DNA of 39,922 nucleotides from an uncultured Oscillospiraceae bacterium (GCA_934465295.1 CAKSKU010000021.1:1-39922), one strand, 5' to 3'. Counted from the stretch's first letter, positions 7,825-15,604 are shown. Numbers and translations: made by a program. Notes: generated from the letters alone by a model not told the origin.

Positions 7825-7931
7825 AATATTTTAAACCAAGTTTAGAATATTGCTGTTTTGGGGTGGTAGGCAACAGAATAGCCAGCGCAGAAAATGTCCG
7901 GGCATTTTCAAATCGGCAGCCCACGCTGCCG
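7825..7931. other. Candidate origin of transfer: three hairpins before mobC
   Basis: The 182-base gap between the coiled-coil gene and mobC carries three inverted repeats in a row. First, AATATTTTAAAC (7825-7836) pairs with GTTTAGAATATT (7840-7851) over a 3-base loop with one wobble. Second, GAAAATG (7890-7896) pairs with CATTTTC (7903-7909). Third, CGGCAGC (7914-7920) pairs with GCTGCCG (7925-7931). None is followed by a T tract. Position immediately upstream of mobC and the relaxase gene is where oriT usually lies in MobP-type elements. The nick site cannot be fixed from sequence alone. Confidence 0.55.
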
Positions 7932-7991
7932 AGGATACGTCCATATCCCATACATAGCCAATAAAGATAAAAATGAGAGGAGAAGAAGTTA

Positions 7992-8354
7992 ATGAAAATG
8001 AATTCAAGCGAAGCACGCCGTCACGCTTTAAGGCATAATCGAGTGGAAATCAAATTGTCCGATGAGGAGCTTTCTGTTGTTGAAGAAAAAGCCGCTGCTG
8101 CCAATCTTTCAAAGTCGGCATATCTCAGAAGAATGGGAACAGTGGGCGAAATCAAGTTTTATGATGCTCATCTTTTCACCAATCTGATCAATCAAATCAG
8201 ATGGATAGGAAACAACATCAATCAAATTGCAAAGAATGCCAACAGCATGGGAAGTATCAGCAATCAGGAGTTGGAAAAGGTCCTAAATTATCAGGAATCA
8301 ATAAACAACAATCTTGAATATTACTATGAAAAGCTGATTCCGAGGGTAATTTAA
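7992..8354 (+). CDS. mobC: MobC-like relaxosome protein
   Basis: Protein of 120 aa resembling the MobC family of plasmid mobilization proteins. The N-terminus has a ribbon-helix-helix-like segment (VEIKLSDEELSVVEEKAAAANLSKSAYLRRM). The second half carries the family signature around INQIRWIGNNINQIAKNANS, then a helical end. MobC proteins bind near oriT and help the relaxase open the strands. Start: ATG at 7992 after GAGAGGAG. The relaxase gene begins one base after its stop (8354 to 8356), so they are one operon. Assignment rests on motif and position. Confidence 0.88.
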   Translation: MKMNSSEARRHALRHNRVEIKLSDEELSVVEEKAAAANLSKSAYLRRMGTVGEIKFYDAHLFTNLINQIRWIGNNINQIAKNANSMGSISNQELEKVLNYQESINNNLEYYYEKLIPRVI

Positions 8355-8355
8355 A

Positions 8356-9960
8356 ATGCCTGTTATCAAGCACAGTGCGATCCACGTTACGCCGATGAAA
8401 GCAATCGAGTATGTTATCAACGGTGACAAGACAGACGAGTGCAAATATGTGACAGGGATAAATGTCAGCGAAAGTGCTAAAGATGCTTTTGAAGATTTTC
8501 GACTAAACTTTGAAATGCACACGGGCGAAAGGTTTAACAAGCTGTCATTGCCCGAAAACGGCAGAAAGTCAAAGATAAGGTTACATCACTATATCCAATC
8601 CTTTAAACCGGGTGAAGTTACTCCCGAAAAGGCTAATGAAATCGGGCAAACTTGGGCTTGTTCATTTTTAAGCAACAGCGGTGTTTTTTCACGTTATCAG
8701 ATTTTAGTCTGCACACATATTGATAAACAGCATATTCACAATCATATCCTAATATCTGCAATGGATCTTGACGGTAAGATGCTGTATGATAACAAGAAAA
8801 CGCTGAATCGTGCAAGAGAGAAATCCGATGATATTGCAAAGAGATATGGTTTATCAATTATTGAAAATCCGAAAAAGGGAACAATGCTGTCCTACACGGA
8901 ATACATAGCAAGGGAAAAGAAAACCTCTTGGAAATATAAGCTGAAACGGGAAATTGATATGCTTGTACTTCTGCCCGATGTGAAAAGTATAAATGACCTT
9001 GCGGAGAAATTGAACGGTCTGGGTTATCTTACAACCACCGATAAATATCTTCACGTTAAAAGAGCAGCGGACAAAAAGAAGAACTTTATGTCAACGCTGA
9101 AACTCGGTGACGGTTACGGAACGGAAGAACTGCAATATCGCATTGAAAACAAAAATGTGATTATGCCGCTTGCAAAGGTGAATGGTTATCAAGGTATTCA
9201 GCGTGAATATGCTTTCTGTTTGCGTGAAACGCAGTTTTTGCTTTTCCGAAAAAAGAAAAGTGATTACAATGTTACATATTCCGCTGTCAGAAAGAGTTCC
9301 GATTTGCTTTTTTATCTTGACAAGCATAACATTCATTCGGTGAGTGAGTTTGAAAGCACGGTAAACTCTGCTGATGAAAAGTACAAGAAGCTGCTTGAGA
9401 GGAAAAAGCGTATTGAAGATGAAATAGCAGATGCAGAAAAGGTATTTGTAACAGAATCGGAAAAGAACCTTGATGAATATTTTGATTTGTATAAGCAAAC
9501 GCCTTGGACAAGTCGGATATACAAGTTCGTTAAGGAAAACTATCAGCCGCTTGCCGATAACAGGATAACCAACAGAGATGACCTTGAAAAATTCCGTGAA
9601 AGGTATTCCGATGCAAAATCCGAGCTTGACAAAATCAACCGTGAGATTGAACTTGCTGCTGCGGAACGGAAAGAAGCCGCCGATAATTACAAGGCATATC
9701 TTGAAATTCGTGAAACGGACTATGACCGAATACTTCGGGAGATGAAGGAGTTTTATGAATTTAATGATAATGGAATTGTCGAAAACTACAAGGGAGATTT
9801 GACGGAAATGCGGTATTTTGCGGAAATGCACAAGGGCAGTGTTACCGAGGACACATACTTTGACAGGGACAGACTTCTTCGTGCTTACAATGCAAAGTAT
9901 GACATTTCCGATGATGAGCCTGATAGAAATACCAAGATAAACCGCAGTCGGGAAAGATAA
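8356..9960 (+). CDS. MobP-type relaxase / mobilization nuclease
   Basis: Relaxase of 534 aa (MobA/VirD2-like), which nicks oriT and leads the strand into the recipient. Motif I is HHYIQSF, with candidate nucleophile Tyr79. The metal-binding motif III lies at residues 121-130 (HIDKQHIHNH). The remaining C-terminal region from about residue 350 is a long charged coiled-coil and helical part, with no primase or helicase motif seen. It follows mobC by one base and is followed by an intrinsic terminator. No VirD4-type coupling protein or type IV secretion gene is present, so transfer would rely on a co-resident conjugative element. The exact MobP subfamily is not certain. Confidence 0.92.
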   Translation: MPVIKHSAIHVTPMKAIEYVINGDKTDECKYVTGINVSESAKDAFEDFRLNFEMHTGERFNKLSLPENGRKSKIRLHHYIQSFKPGEVTPEKANEIGQTWACSFLSNSGVFSRYQILVCTHIDKQHIHNHILISAMDLDGKMLYDNKKTLNRAREKSDDIAKRYGLSIIENPKKGTMLSYTEYIAREKKTSWKYKLKREIDMLVLLPDVKSINDLAEKLNGLGYLTTTDKYLHVKRAADKKKNFMSTLKLGDGYGTEELQYRIENKNVIMPLAKVNGYQGIQREYAFCLRETQFLLFRKKKSDYNVTYSAVRKSSDLLFYLDKHNIHSVSEFESTVNSADEKYKKLLERKKRIEDEIADAEKVFVTESEKNLDEYFDLYKQTPWTSRIYKFVKENYQPLADNRITNRDDLEKFRERYSDAKSELDKINREIELAAAERKEAADNYKAYLEIRETDYDRILREMKEFYEFNDNGIVENYKGDLTEMRYFAEMHKGSVTEDTYFDRDRLLRAYNAKYDISDDEPDRNTKINRSRER

Positions 9961-10007
9961 ACAATTTAATAACGGCATTCCAAATGAGAGGAATGGAACA
10001 GCGAATG

Positions 10008-10050
10008 AGAGCTATGGAGCAGAAATATCTGCTTTGTGGCTCTTTTTTTT
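10008..10050 (+). terminator. Terminator after the relaxase gene
   Basis: AGAGC (10008-10012) pairs with GCTCT (10039-10043) and an inner AGCAGA pairs with TCTGCT, followed by eight T. A second small hairpin, CATTCC/GGAATG, lies just upstream at about 9976-9995. It separates the mob operon from the excisionase gene. Confidence 0.75.
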
Positions 10051-10086
10051 ATTACAACTCAAAATTAAAGAAAGAGGTACAACAGT

Positions 10087-10359
10087 ATGAAAAAAGAAGA
10101 AATTATTACACAGATTGCTGCATTATTATCGCAGTTGCTTGAAACAGAAAACAATATCGAAAAGCCGAAAGCTGATGAGCCAGTTGAAATGCTCACCATA
10201 AAAGAATGTACCGAAGCTGTCAAGGGCTTATCCGAGCATACCATACGTCAGCTTGTGGCACAAGGCAAAGTCAAGTACATTCGCACAGGTCAGGGTAAAC
10301 GAGGAAAGATTCTTGTTCCTAAAACAGCATTGTTTGAATACATTAACAAATCAGCATAA
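10087..10359 (+). CDS. xis: Excisionase-like small DNA-binding protein
   Basis: Protein of 90 aa. Residues ~35-90 (EMLTIKECTEAVKGLSEHTIRQLV, then KVKYIRTGQGKRGKILVPKTALFEYI) match the MerR-type winged helix of the excisionase family (HTH_17). The N-terminal 30 residues are a charged helix. Such proteins bend DNA at the element ends and steer the integrase towards excision. It lies directly upstream of the integrase gene with a 108-base gap that holds a separate integrase promoter. Start: ATG with GAGG upstream. The family call is good; which arm sites it binds is unknown. Confidence 0.85.
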   Translation: MKKEEIITQIAALLSQLLETENNIEKPKADEPVEMLTIKECTEAVKGLSEHTIRQLVAQGKVKYIRTGQGKRGKILVPKTALFEYINKSA

Positions 10360-10364
10360 TCAAC

Positions 10365-10435
10365 GGCATATTTCTGCGAAAAAGTCTTGACTTTCACTTT
10401 GTAAAGCATTAAAATATAATTAGCAGAAATATGCC
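10365..10435 (+). promoter_or_regulatory. Integrase promoter nested in a 13-bp inverted repeat
   Basis: TTGACT (10387-10392), a 17-base spacer and TAAAAT (10410-10415) form the integrase promoter. It is bracketed by a perfect 13-bp inverted repeat, GGCATATTTCTGC (10365-10377) and GCAGAAATATGCC (10423-10435). The arms are 45 bases apart, one upstream of -35 and the other close to the transcription start. This geometry suits a repressor that bridges both arms. Confidence 0.7.
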
Positions 10436-10467
10436 ATAAAATCACACATCATAAGGAGAGATGTATT

Positions 10468-11676
10468 ATGGCAAACATTCAAAAGAGAGGTAACTCTTAT
10501 CGTATAAAGGTATCCTGCGGCTATGACACTCACGGCAAACAGGTAATTCAATCAATGACCTGGAAGCCTGATGAAAATATGACAGAAAGACAGGTTGAAA
10601 AGGAACTTCAGCGTCAAGCAGTTTTGTTTGAGGAGGAGTGTCTGAAAGGAAATGTAGTTGCTGCAATTAAATTTGAGGATTTTGCAAGGCAGTGGTTTAA
10701 GGAATACGCCGAAATATCACTTAAACAACGCACTGTTGAGGGTTATCATCAAATGGAAAAGCGAATCTACAAGGCTATCGGACATATCCGAATGGACAAG
10801 CTGACCGCACGTCATATTCAGAAATTCATACTCAGCCTGTGCAATGCAGAACGTGAGGACGGACGTGACAGAAACGGCGGTAAGCTTTCTACCAAAACTA
10901 TCAAGCTGTACAAGTCAATGATTTCAACAATATGCGAATACGGCGTAAAAATGCAGATGATTTCCACCAATCCCTGCAAAAATGTGACTATTCCCAAAGT
11001 AATCACTCCCGAAAAGGAATATTACTCCATTGAGGAGGCACAGCAGCTTTTTGACCTGTTCAGCCTTGAGCCGGAGGAAAACTACAAATATGTATGTTTT
11101 TACACGCTTGCGATATACACAGGGTTCAGACTTGGGGAACTTATGGGTTTGGAATGGAAGGACATCAATTTTGATACGAATGTAATTACCGTAAACCGAA
11201 CCTGTCTTTATTCAAAGGCAAAAGGCGGACTTTACACCGAAACACCAAAAACTGCACAAAGCCTCAGAAGTTTGAAGATACCGCAGGCAGTAATTGATAT
11301 GCTTGTGAAATGGCACAGCTTACAGGATATACAGCGTAAAAAGACTGGTTCACAGTGGATTGAAACAGACCGTATCTTCACAAAATGGAACGGGCTCACT
11401 CTTGACCGTTCGGCTCCGGGATATTTTTTCAAGCAGTTCTGCAATCGGACAGGAATGAGATATGTTTCAAACCACAGTTTCAGGCACTTGAACGCAAGCC
11501 TGCTTATAAATTCTGGCATTGATGTAAAGACTGTACAAAGTTGTTTAGGGCACTCAACCGCTACCACAACTTTACAAATCTACGCTCATACCTTCCAGTC
11601 GGCGCAGGCGGCAGCGATGGAAGCAGTAGCCGAGGCACTTCCTCTAACTTGTTCCGACAAAGCGAAAACGTCATAA
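10468..11676 (+). CDS. int: Tyrosine recombinase (Tn916-type integrase)
   Basis: Site-specific integrase of 402 aa. N-terminal arm-binding segment (~1-60), core-binding SAM-like domain (~65-165) and a C-terminal catalytic domain. All catalytic residues are visible: R221 (TGFRLGEL), K261 (ETPKTAQS), H336 and R339 (NHSFRH), H362 (CLGHS) and the nucleophile Y372 (QIYAHT). Start: ATG after AAGGAGAG. It follows the excisionase gene and is the last gene before tRNA-Leu, with its 3' end about 155 bases from the tRNA 3' end. That is the usual arrangement for an element integrated near a tRNA gene. The protein looks intact. Confidence 0.95.
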   Translation: MANIQKRGNSYRIKVSCGYDTHGKQVIQSMTWKPDENMTERQVEKELQRQAVLFEEECLKGNVVAAIKFEDFARQWFKEYAEISLKQRTVEGYHQMEKRIYKAIGHIRMDKLTARHIQKFILSLCNAEREDGRDRNGGKLSTKTIKLYKSMISTICEYGVKMQMISTNPCKNVTIPKVITPEKEYYSIEEAQQLFDLFSLEPEENYKYVCFYTLAIYTGFRLGELMGLEWKDINFDTNVITVNRTCLYSKAKGGLYTETPKTAQSLRSLKIPQAVIDMLVKWHSLQDIQRKKTGSQWIETDRIFTKWNGLTLDRSAPGYFFKQFCNRTGMRYVSNHSFRHLNASLLINSGIDVKTVQSCLGHSTATTTLQIYAHTFQSAQAAAMEAVAEALPLTCSDKAKTS

Positions 11677-11782
11677 AATCAGCAAGCTGCATTAAGCTGC
11701 GGCAAACAAATTTACATTTTCACGGTCATTGAATTACCCACGAAATAAAGACCAACCAATGACCAAAATCGGATCTGAGCAA

Positions 11783-11824
11783 AAAAACAAGTCCCGAAAC
11801 AACGCAGGTACGTTATTTCGGGAC
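11783..11824 (-). terminator. Terminator of tRNA-Leu
   Basis: On the minus strand GTCCCGAAA (11824-11816) pairs with TTTCGGGAC (11799-11791), with an inner AACG/CGTT extension, followed by TTGTTTTTTT. It begins eight bases past the tRNA CCA end. If this is the native terminator, the mobile element's right boundary lies left of about 11783 and not inside the tRNA gene. Confidence 0.8.
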
Positions 11825-11831
11825 GATATTC

Positions 11832-11918
11832 TGGTGCCGCTGACCGGACTTGAACCGGTACGGTATTGCTACCGAGGGATTTTAAGTCCCTTGTGTCTGC
11901 CGATTTCACCACAGCGGC
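11832..11918 (-). tRNA. tRNA-Leu (anticodon UAA)
   Basis: An 87-nt type II tRNA read on the minus strand. The acceptor stem GCCGCTG pairs with CAGCGGC and the 3' CCA is encoded. The anticodon stem AGGGA/TCCCT holds the loop CTTAAAA, giving anticodon UAA. The long variable arm (CGGTA/TACCG) is as expected for leucine, and the T arm is CCGG-TTCAAGT-CCGG. Type II structure and anticodon together make the identity firm. Confidence 0.97.
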
Positions 11919-11978
11919 AATGAATATATTATACACCAGAACAACGGATATTGTCAAGCCTTTTTCCCAAATTTAACG

Positions 11979-12006
11979 AAAAAGCACCGCCGATATTTGA
12001 CGGTGC
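11979..12006 (-). terminator. Terminator of the 420-aa membrane protein gene
   Basis: On the minus strand GCACCGTC pairs with GGCGGTGC over an AAATATC loop, followed by TTTTTCG. It lies 12 bases after the stop codon. Confidence 0.8.
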
Positions 12007-12018
12007 ATTTTACTTTCT

Positions 12019-13281
12019 TCAGGCTTGCGGGGGCTTGACGGGTCTTTCCTCTCCCTGCGGAGGCTCTGTTCTGCCGTCAAAGTATTGCAGGAGCCGGTAC
12101 TGTCCGTCCTCGCCGAGGCGCTCCCATCTGCCACAGGCTATCATATCAAAATCTTCGCCTGCGGCGTCGCTTTTCATCACTGCCAGCATCAGCGAGCAGT
12201 TCAGCGCACGTCGGAAAAGCATATATTTGCCGCTTGCTTTTGACATTATCATATACTCGCCCTTTACTGCGCCCCTTGCGACGAAGGTGTACACATAGTC
12301 GGCAGTGCTGATCTCGTTTTCAAGCTTTTTTGCGGTCTCTTTTGCGGCGGGCGAGGTCATTATTTTCGCCTTATCCATTTTGAGGTTCGTTTCAAAGCGC
12401 TTATGAAGGTCTTCGTCACCGTAGACGATCATTTCCTTTGCGTCATCATTCGTGAAAGGCTGACCGTCTCTGTCAAGCTCAAAGAGCCGCTTTGCGATGA
12501 CGGCGTTCCAGTATTGCTTGAAATAGAGCCTGCGGTTCGGGTGGACGTCGCCCGACACTGCGAAAAGTCCGTTTTCGACGATTATTCTGTATGTATCTTT
12601 GCCGTTTGTGCCTGCCGCTTGGTCGATCTCTGCTTTGGCGGAGGAGTTCGACACGTTTATTCCGACAAGTCGGAGCACAGCCATAATTATACCGACGGTA
12701 AAATTTACAACAATAAATACAGGCAGGAAGAAGCACCATATATTTGCTGCGAAAAGCATCAGCAGGAGCAGAAGAAATTTAAGGATGCCTGCACGGGTCT
12801 CGCCGACGTTGCCGTAGGTTCTGCCGTACTCATCGACATAGACACGGTTTTTATCGATCAGCGAATCGTTGATGGCTTTTGCAGGGTCAAGGTGTCGGTA
12901 AAGCGAGCAGGGGAGCGTTATTCCGAAGATAAGGCACAGAATACTTTCGAGAAAAACTATGAATGAATAGAATTCAAGCACCCTTGCGGTACGTTCGCCG
13001 ATCTCGGTGCAGAGGATTTTTGCTATCGGCAGAGGAAGCGTCTTTTCGGTATTTGTGCCGAAGAGATGCTTTGCAGCCTCCGCAGCCGCAGCTTCGGGCG
13101 AGGTCGTTCCGTCGGAAAGAAATCCGATCGCTTCGCCCAAGGTTATAACGCTGTTCGGGTGAGTCTCCCTGAAATTTGCATAAGGACTTTCGTATTTGAA
13201 AAGCTTCACGCAGAGCATTACAAGAAATATCGAAACAACAAGGACTATCGTTTCAAGTATTGCAGAAAATAACGGCTTCAT
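12019..13281 (-). CDS. Multi-pass membrane protein of unknown function
   Basis: Protein of 420 aa that I do not recognise. It starts with a membrane segment (about residues 8-27), then an Ala/Glu-rich soluble stretch. Two or three further membrane segments follow at about 110-130 (VLEFYSFIVFLESILCLIFGI) and 175-215 (LLLLLMLFAANIWCFFLPVFIVVNFTVGI, approximate). The C-terminal ~200 residues are soluble and polar and include tyrosine-rich motifs and a Pro-rich tail (TEPPQGEERPVKPP). Start: ATG at 13281 with GAAGGGG before it. A TATAAT box lies about 20-30 bases upstream with no good -35. It has its own terminator, so it is probably monocistronic. The LysR gene ends 60 bases upstream on the same strand, but a functional link is not established. 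Confidence 0.75.
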   Translation of the reverse strand: MKPLFSAILETIVLVVSIFLVMLCVKLFKYESPYANFRETHPNSVITLGEAIGFLSDGTTSPEAAAAEAAKHLFGTNTEKTLPLPIAKILCTEIGERTARVLEFYSFIVFLESILCLIFGITLPCSLYRHLDPAKAINDSLIDKNRVYVDEYGRTYGNVGETRAGILKFLLLLLMLFAANIWCFFLPVFIVVNFTVGIIMAVLRLVGINVSNSSAKAEIDQAAGTNGKDTYRIIVENGLFAVSGDVHPNRRLYFKQYWNAVIAKRLFELDRDGQPFTNDDAKEMIVYGDEDLHKRFETNLKMDKAKIMTSPAAKETAKKLENEISTADYVYTFVARGAVKGEYMIMSKASGKYMLFRRALNCSLMLAVMKSDAAGEDFDMIACGRWERLGEDGQYRLLQYFDGRTEPPQGEERPVKPPQA

Positions 13282-13340
13282 ATTTTTCCCCTTCTATTTT
13301 TTCTTTATTATATCATAGCACAAAATGAGCGTTTTTTCGA

Positions 13341-14231
13341 TCATTTCTTTCCGAGTATCATTCGTTCAAGCTCCCTTGCGGCGATGCTGAGGGAGTGATT
13401 TTTCCGCTTTGCGAAACAGACCTTTCGGTGAGGTGCTTCCTCCGACAGTGTGAGCCGCAGAATGCTCTGCTCCGTCGCATATTCATTCAGAAATTCCTCG
13501 GGGACAAAGCCTATGCCGAGGTTGTTCTTCACCATCGGCAGTATCTGATCCGCTGTTGCGGCTTCGATATCGGGCGAAAATACGCAGTTGTTTTGCTCAA
13601 ACCATTCGGAATAAAGCTCGTAGGTCTTGGTCTGCCTGCCGAGGGAGATGAGCGGCATTTTCGATATCTCCGAAAGTGAAAGCTCCCTTTCCGCAAGCCG
13701 CAAAAAAGCCTTTCCGCAGACAGCGGTCTCCTTTATATCCATTATTTCCGATGAAACGAGCGAATTCATTTCACCCGTGGGCGTTGTGACAACGGCGATA
13801 TCGGCAAGTCCGTCATTGAGCGCCGAAAGTGCCTGCGGAGTAGAGTGATTGAACAGGCGCAGACGCACGCCGGGGTATTTTTGCCGATATTCGTTCAGCA
13901 CGGGCAGGAGAAAGCAGCGCAGGGCAATCTCGCTCGTTCCGATAGTTACGAGACCCTTGTTGAGCGTGCGTTCAAGGCTTATTTCCTCCTCACCGGCTTG
14001 AATTTGCTCAACTGCGGCGGAAATATGCGCAAAAAGCCGCTCGCCCTCGGGAGTGAGGGTCACGCCCTTTCTTGAACGGATAAAAAGGGTGCAGTTCAGC
14101 TCGCTTTCGAGGTTTTTTATCGTTCGGGTAATGTTGGACTGGTTGTTCATAAGTGCTTCAGCGGCACGGGTAATGCTTCCGTATTTTGCGGCGTAATAAA
14201 ATATCTTGTAATACTCAAAGCTTATGTACAT
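13341..14231 (-). CDS. LysR-family transcriptional regulator
   Basis: Protein of 296 aa. The N-terminal winged helix-turn-helix is clear (EYYKIFYYAAKYGSITRAAEALMNNQSN..., with LESELNCTLFIRSRKGVTLTPEG). The rest is the LysR substrate-binding fold (VTIGTSEIALRCFLLPVL through ADIAVVTTP to LGIGFVPEEF). Such proteins respond to a small molecule and usually control a neighbouring gene. Here both flanking genes read the same way, so the classic divergent target is absent; the membrane protein downstream and the ECF S component upstream are the nearest candidates. Start: ATG with GGAGG eight bases upstream. It has its own promoter and is full length. Confidence 0.93.
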   Translation of the reverse strand: MYISFEYYKIFYYAAKYGSITRAAEALMNNQSNITRTIKNLESELNCTLFIRSRKGVTLTPEGERLFAHISAAVEQIQAGEEEISLERTLNKGLVTIGTSEIALRCFLLPVLNEYRQKYPGVRLRLFNHSTPQALSALNDGLADIAVVTTPTGEMNSLVSSEIMDIKETAVCGKAFLRLAERELSLSEISKMPLISLGRQTKTYELYSEWFEQNNCVFSPDIEAATADQILPMVKNNLGIGFVPEEFLNEYATEQSILRLTLSEEAPHRKVCFAKRKNHSLSIAARELERMILGKK

Positions 14232-14260
14232 ACTGTTCCTCCGAGATAGATCTTATATTA

Positions 14261-14289
14261 AGTATATAATAATTGCGGCTTTAAGTCAA
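14261..14289 (-). promoter_or_regulatory. Promoter of the LysR gene
   Basis: On the minus strand TTGACT (14284-14289), a 17-base spacer and TATACT (14261-14266), about 30 bases before the start codon. Confidence 0.75.
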
Positions 14290-14343
14290 CAAAAAGCGGC
14301 TGATTTTTACAGCGGCAAAAGCTTTTTCAGAAAATTTTACCGT

Positions 14344-14380
14344 AAAAAAGAAAAGCCCGCCCCTGTCCAAACGATGGGCA
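14344..14380 (-). terminator. Probable terminator of the ECF S-component gene
   Basis: On the minus strand GCCC and GGGC close a loop of about 17 bases, followed by TTTTCTTTTTT. The stem is short, so this is a weak call supported mainly by the T tract and its position after the stop codon. Confidence 0.4.
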
Positions 14381-14401
14381 GAAGCGGTCCTATGAGATGC
14401 T

Positions 14402-15238
14402 TTATTCTTCCTCTGTTTCTTCGGCAGGCTGAGGTCTTTCAAGCCCGAGCTGTGCATAGAGATCGTCGATATCGCTGTTGAGCCGGTCGATCTGCTCCTG
14501 ATAAGCGGCTTCCTTCTGTTCCTGCGCAGCCTTTACCTTATTGGTAGCTGCGAGGTTTATCGTGTAGAGAAGTGTTGCTGCGACCGAGAAGATAACAAGG
14601 CAGATCGTAACGGGGTTGAAGTATTTGTTTTCTCTCTTTTCCGTTCTGTCGTTTGCCTTGATAAATTCAAAGATGCCTGTATTTTTGAGAGCCGCACGGA
14701 GCATAAAGTAGAGCGGAACTGCGATAACGACTGCAAGGATAGCATTGACGGTCGAGGTTATAGCGTTCGTTCCGACTGCTGCCCAAGCCGCCTGTGATGT
14801 GCCGCCGAGAATGATGATCGTAACGTAGGTCTTGAGCAGGTAAAGCACGATATATGTGACCTGACCTACGATAGCTGCGATGATAACTCGCTTTTTCTCA
14901 TTGTTCGTTCTGAGGAGACCTGCCGTCATGCCCATTGCAAACTTGGAGATGAACGTATACGGTGCGGAAACGATGTACACGGGGTCAAAAAGGTCGTAAA
15001 GACCTGCGCCGATACCCGATGCAAGACCGCCGTTGAGTGCGCCGAACAGCAGACCTGCGAGCAGGCACATCGAGTTGCCGAGGTGTATTCTTGTTACAAG
15101 AACGCCGTTCGGTATCTTGATCTGGAGATAGTTGCCCGCATAAACGAGTGCAGCCATAAGACCGACGATTATGATGCGGTACAGCGTTTTTCTGCCCGCT
15201 GCGGGAGCGTTATTTTTTCTGATGATATTTTCTGCCAT
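14402..15238 (-). CDS. ECF transporter S component with coiled-coil tail
   Basis: Membrane protein of 278 aa. Residues ~20-185 form the usual six-helix S-component core, with the family's LGNSMCLLAGLLFGALNGGL and GAGLYDLFDP segments. S components bind a vitamin or related micronutrient and work with the shared EcfT/EcfA1A2 module, which is not in this window. Unlike most (180-200 aa), this one continues with a basic linker, a further membrane helix (about 205-235) and a ~45-residue charged coiled coil ending in an acidic tail (AEETEEE). The substrate cannot be read from the sequence, and no TPP, FMN or cobalamin riboswitch is visible upstream. It has its own promoter. Confidence 0.82.
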   Translation of the reverse strand: MAENIIRKNNAPAAGRKTLYRIIIVGLMAALVYAGNYLQIKIPNGVLVTRIHLGNSMCLLAGLLFGALNGGLASGIGAGLYDLFDPVYIVSAPYTFISKFAMGMTAGLLRTNNEKKRVIIAAIVGQVTYIVLYLLKTYVTIIILGGTSQAAWAAVGTNAITSTVNAILAVVIAVPLYFMLRAALKNTGIFEFIKANDRTEKRENKYFNPVTICLVIFSVAATLLYTINLAATNKVKAAQEQKEAAYQEQIDRLNSDIDDLYAQLGLERPQPAEETEEE

Positions 15239-15301
15239 AGTTTCTTCCTCTTTTCCGATAACCTATCAATTCATATTGAAATGCTTGGTTTTGATGTTAT
15301 T

Positions 15302-15330
15302 ATTATAATCCCTGCAATTGGTTTTCGCAA
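15302..15330 (-). promoter_or_regulatory. Promoter of the ECF S-component gene
   Basis: On the minus strand TTGCGA (15325-15330), 17 bases and TATAAT (15302-15307). The predicted leader is about 57 bases, too short for a known vitamin riboswitch. Confidence 0.7.
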
Positions 15331-15541
15331 ATAGTAAACCGATGTTAACTTTTTATACAAAACTGTGTGTTTTATGCTGTGTAAGCAGCTTGGGAGGCTC
15401 GTGTTTTAATGTATTTTGCACAAGAGTTCAAGCGGAGTTTTTTAGGACGAATTTGCCGTCTGTTATTTATCACCAAGAATAGGCGAACACAGACCTTGTT
15501 TGTTGTTGAAAAGGCTGAAAGAAATTTTTTTGTAAAGTATA
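15331..15541. other. Divergent intergenic DNA without assigned function
   Basis: About 210 bases between the two divergent promoters. It contains no ORF with a ribosome site. The stretch 15375-15510 is more GC-rich and ordered than the surrounding spacer (for example AAGCGGAGTTTTTTAGGACG), which suggests an old repeat or RNA, but I see no stable fold or second copy in the window. Confidence 0.35.
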
Positions 15542-15570
15542 TTGGAAAATGCAGCAAAATGTTGTATAAT
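15542..15570 (+). promoter_or_regulatory. Promoter of the cysteine desulfurase gene
   Basis: TTGGAA (15542-15547), 17 bases and TATAAT (15565-15570), about 35 bases before the start codon. Confidence 0.7.
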
Positions 15571-15604
15571 AAAATAAGTACATCTTTGAAGGGAAATGAA
15601 ACTT

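Noticed and set aside
9091..9978. 295-codon minus-strand frame opposite the relaxase
   Set aside because: Shadow frame. The relaxase has catalytic motifs, an operon context and a ribosome site.
11832..11918. tRNA-Leu 3' end as the integration core with a duplicate at the element's left end
   Set aside because: No second copy of the tRNA 3' sequence was found to the left within the window, and an intact terminator follows the tRNA.
15239..15301. Vitamin riboswitch before the ECF S component
   Set aside because: The leader from the predicted start is under 60 bases and lacks the TPP, FMN or cobalamin consensus strings.
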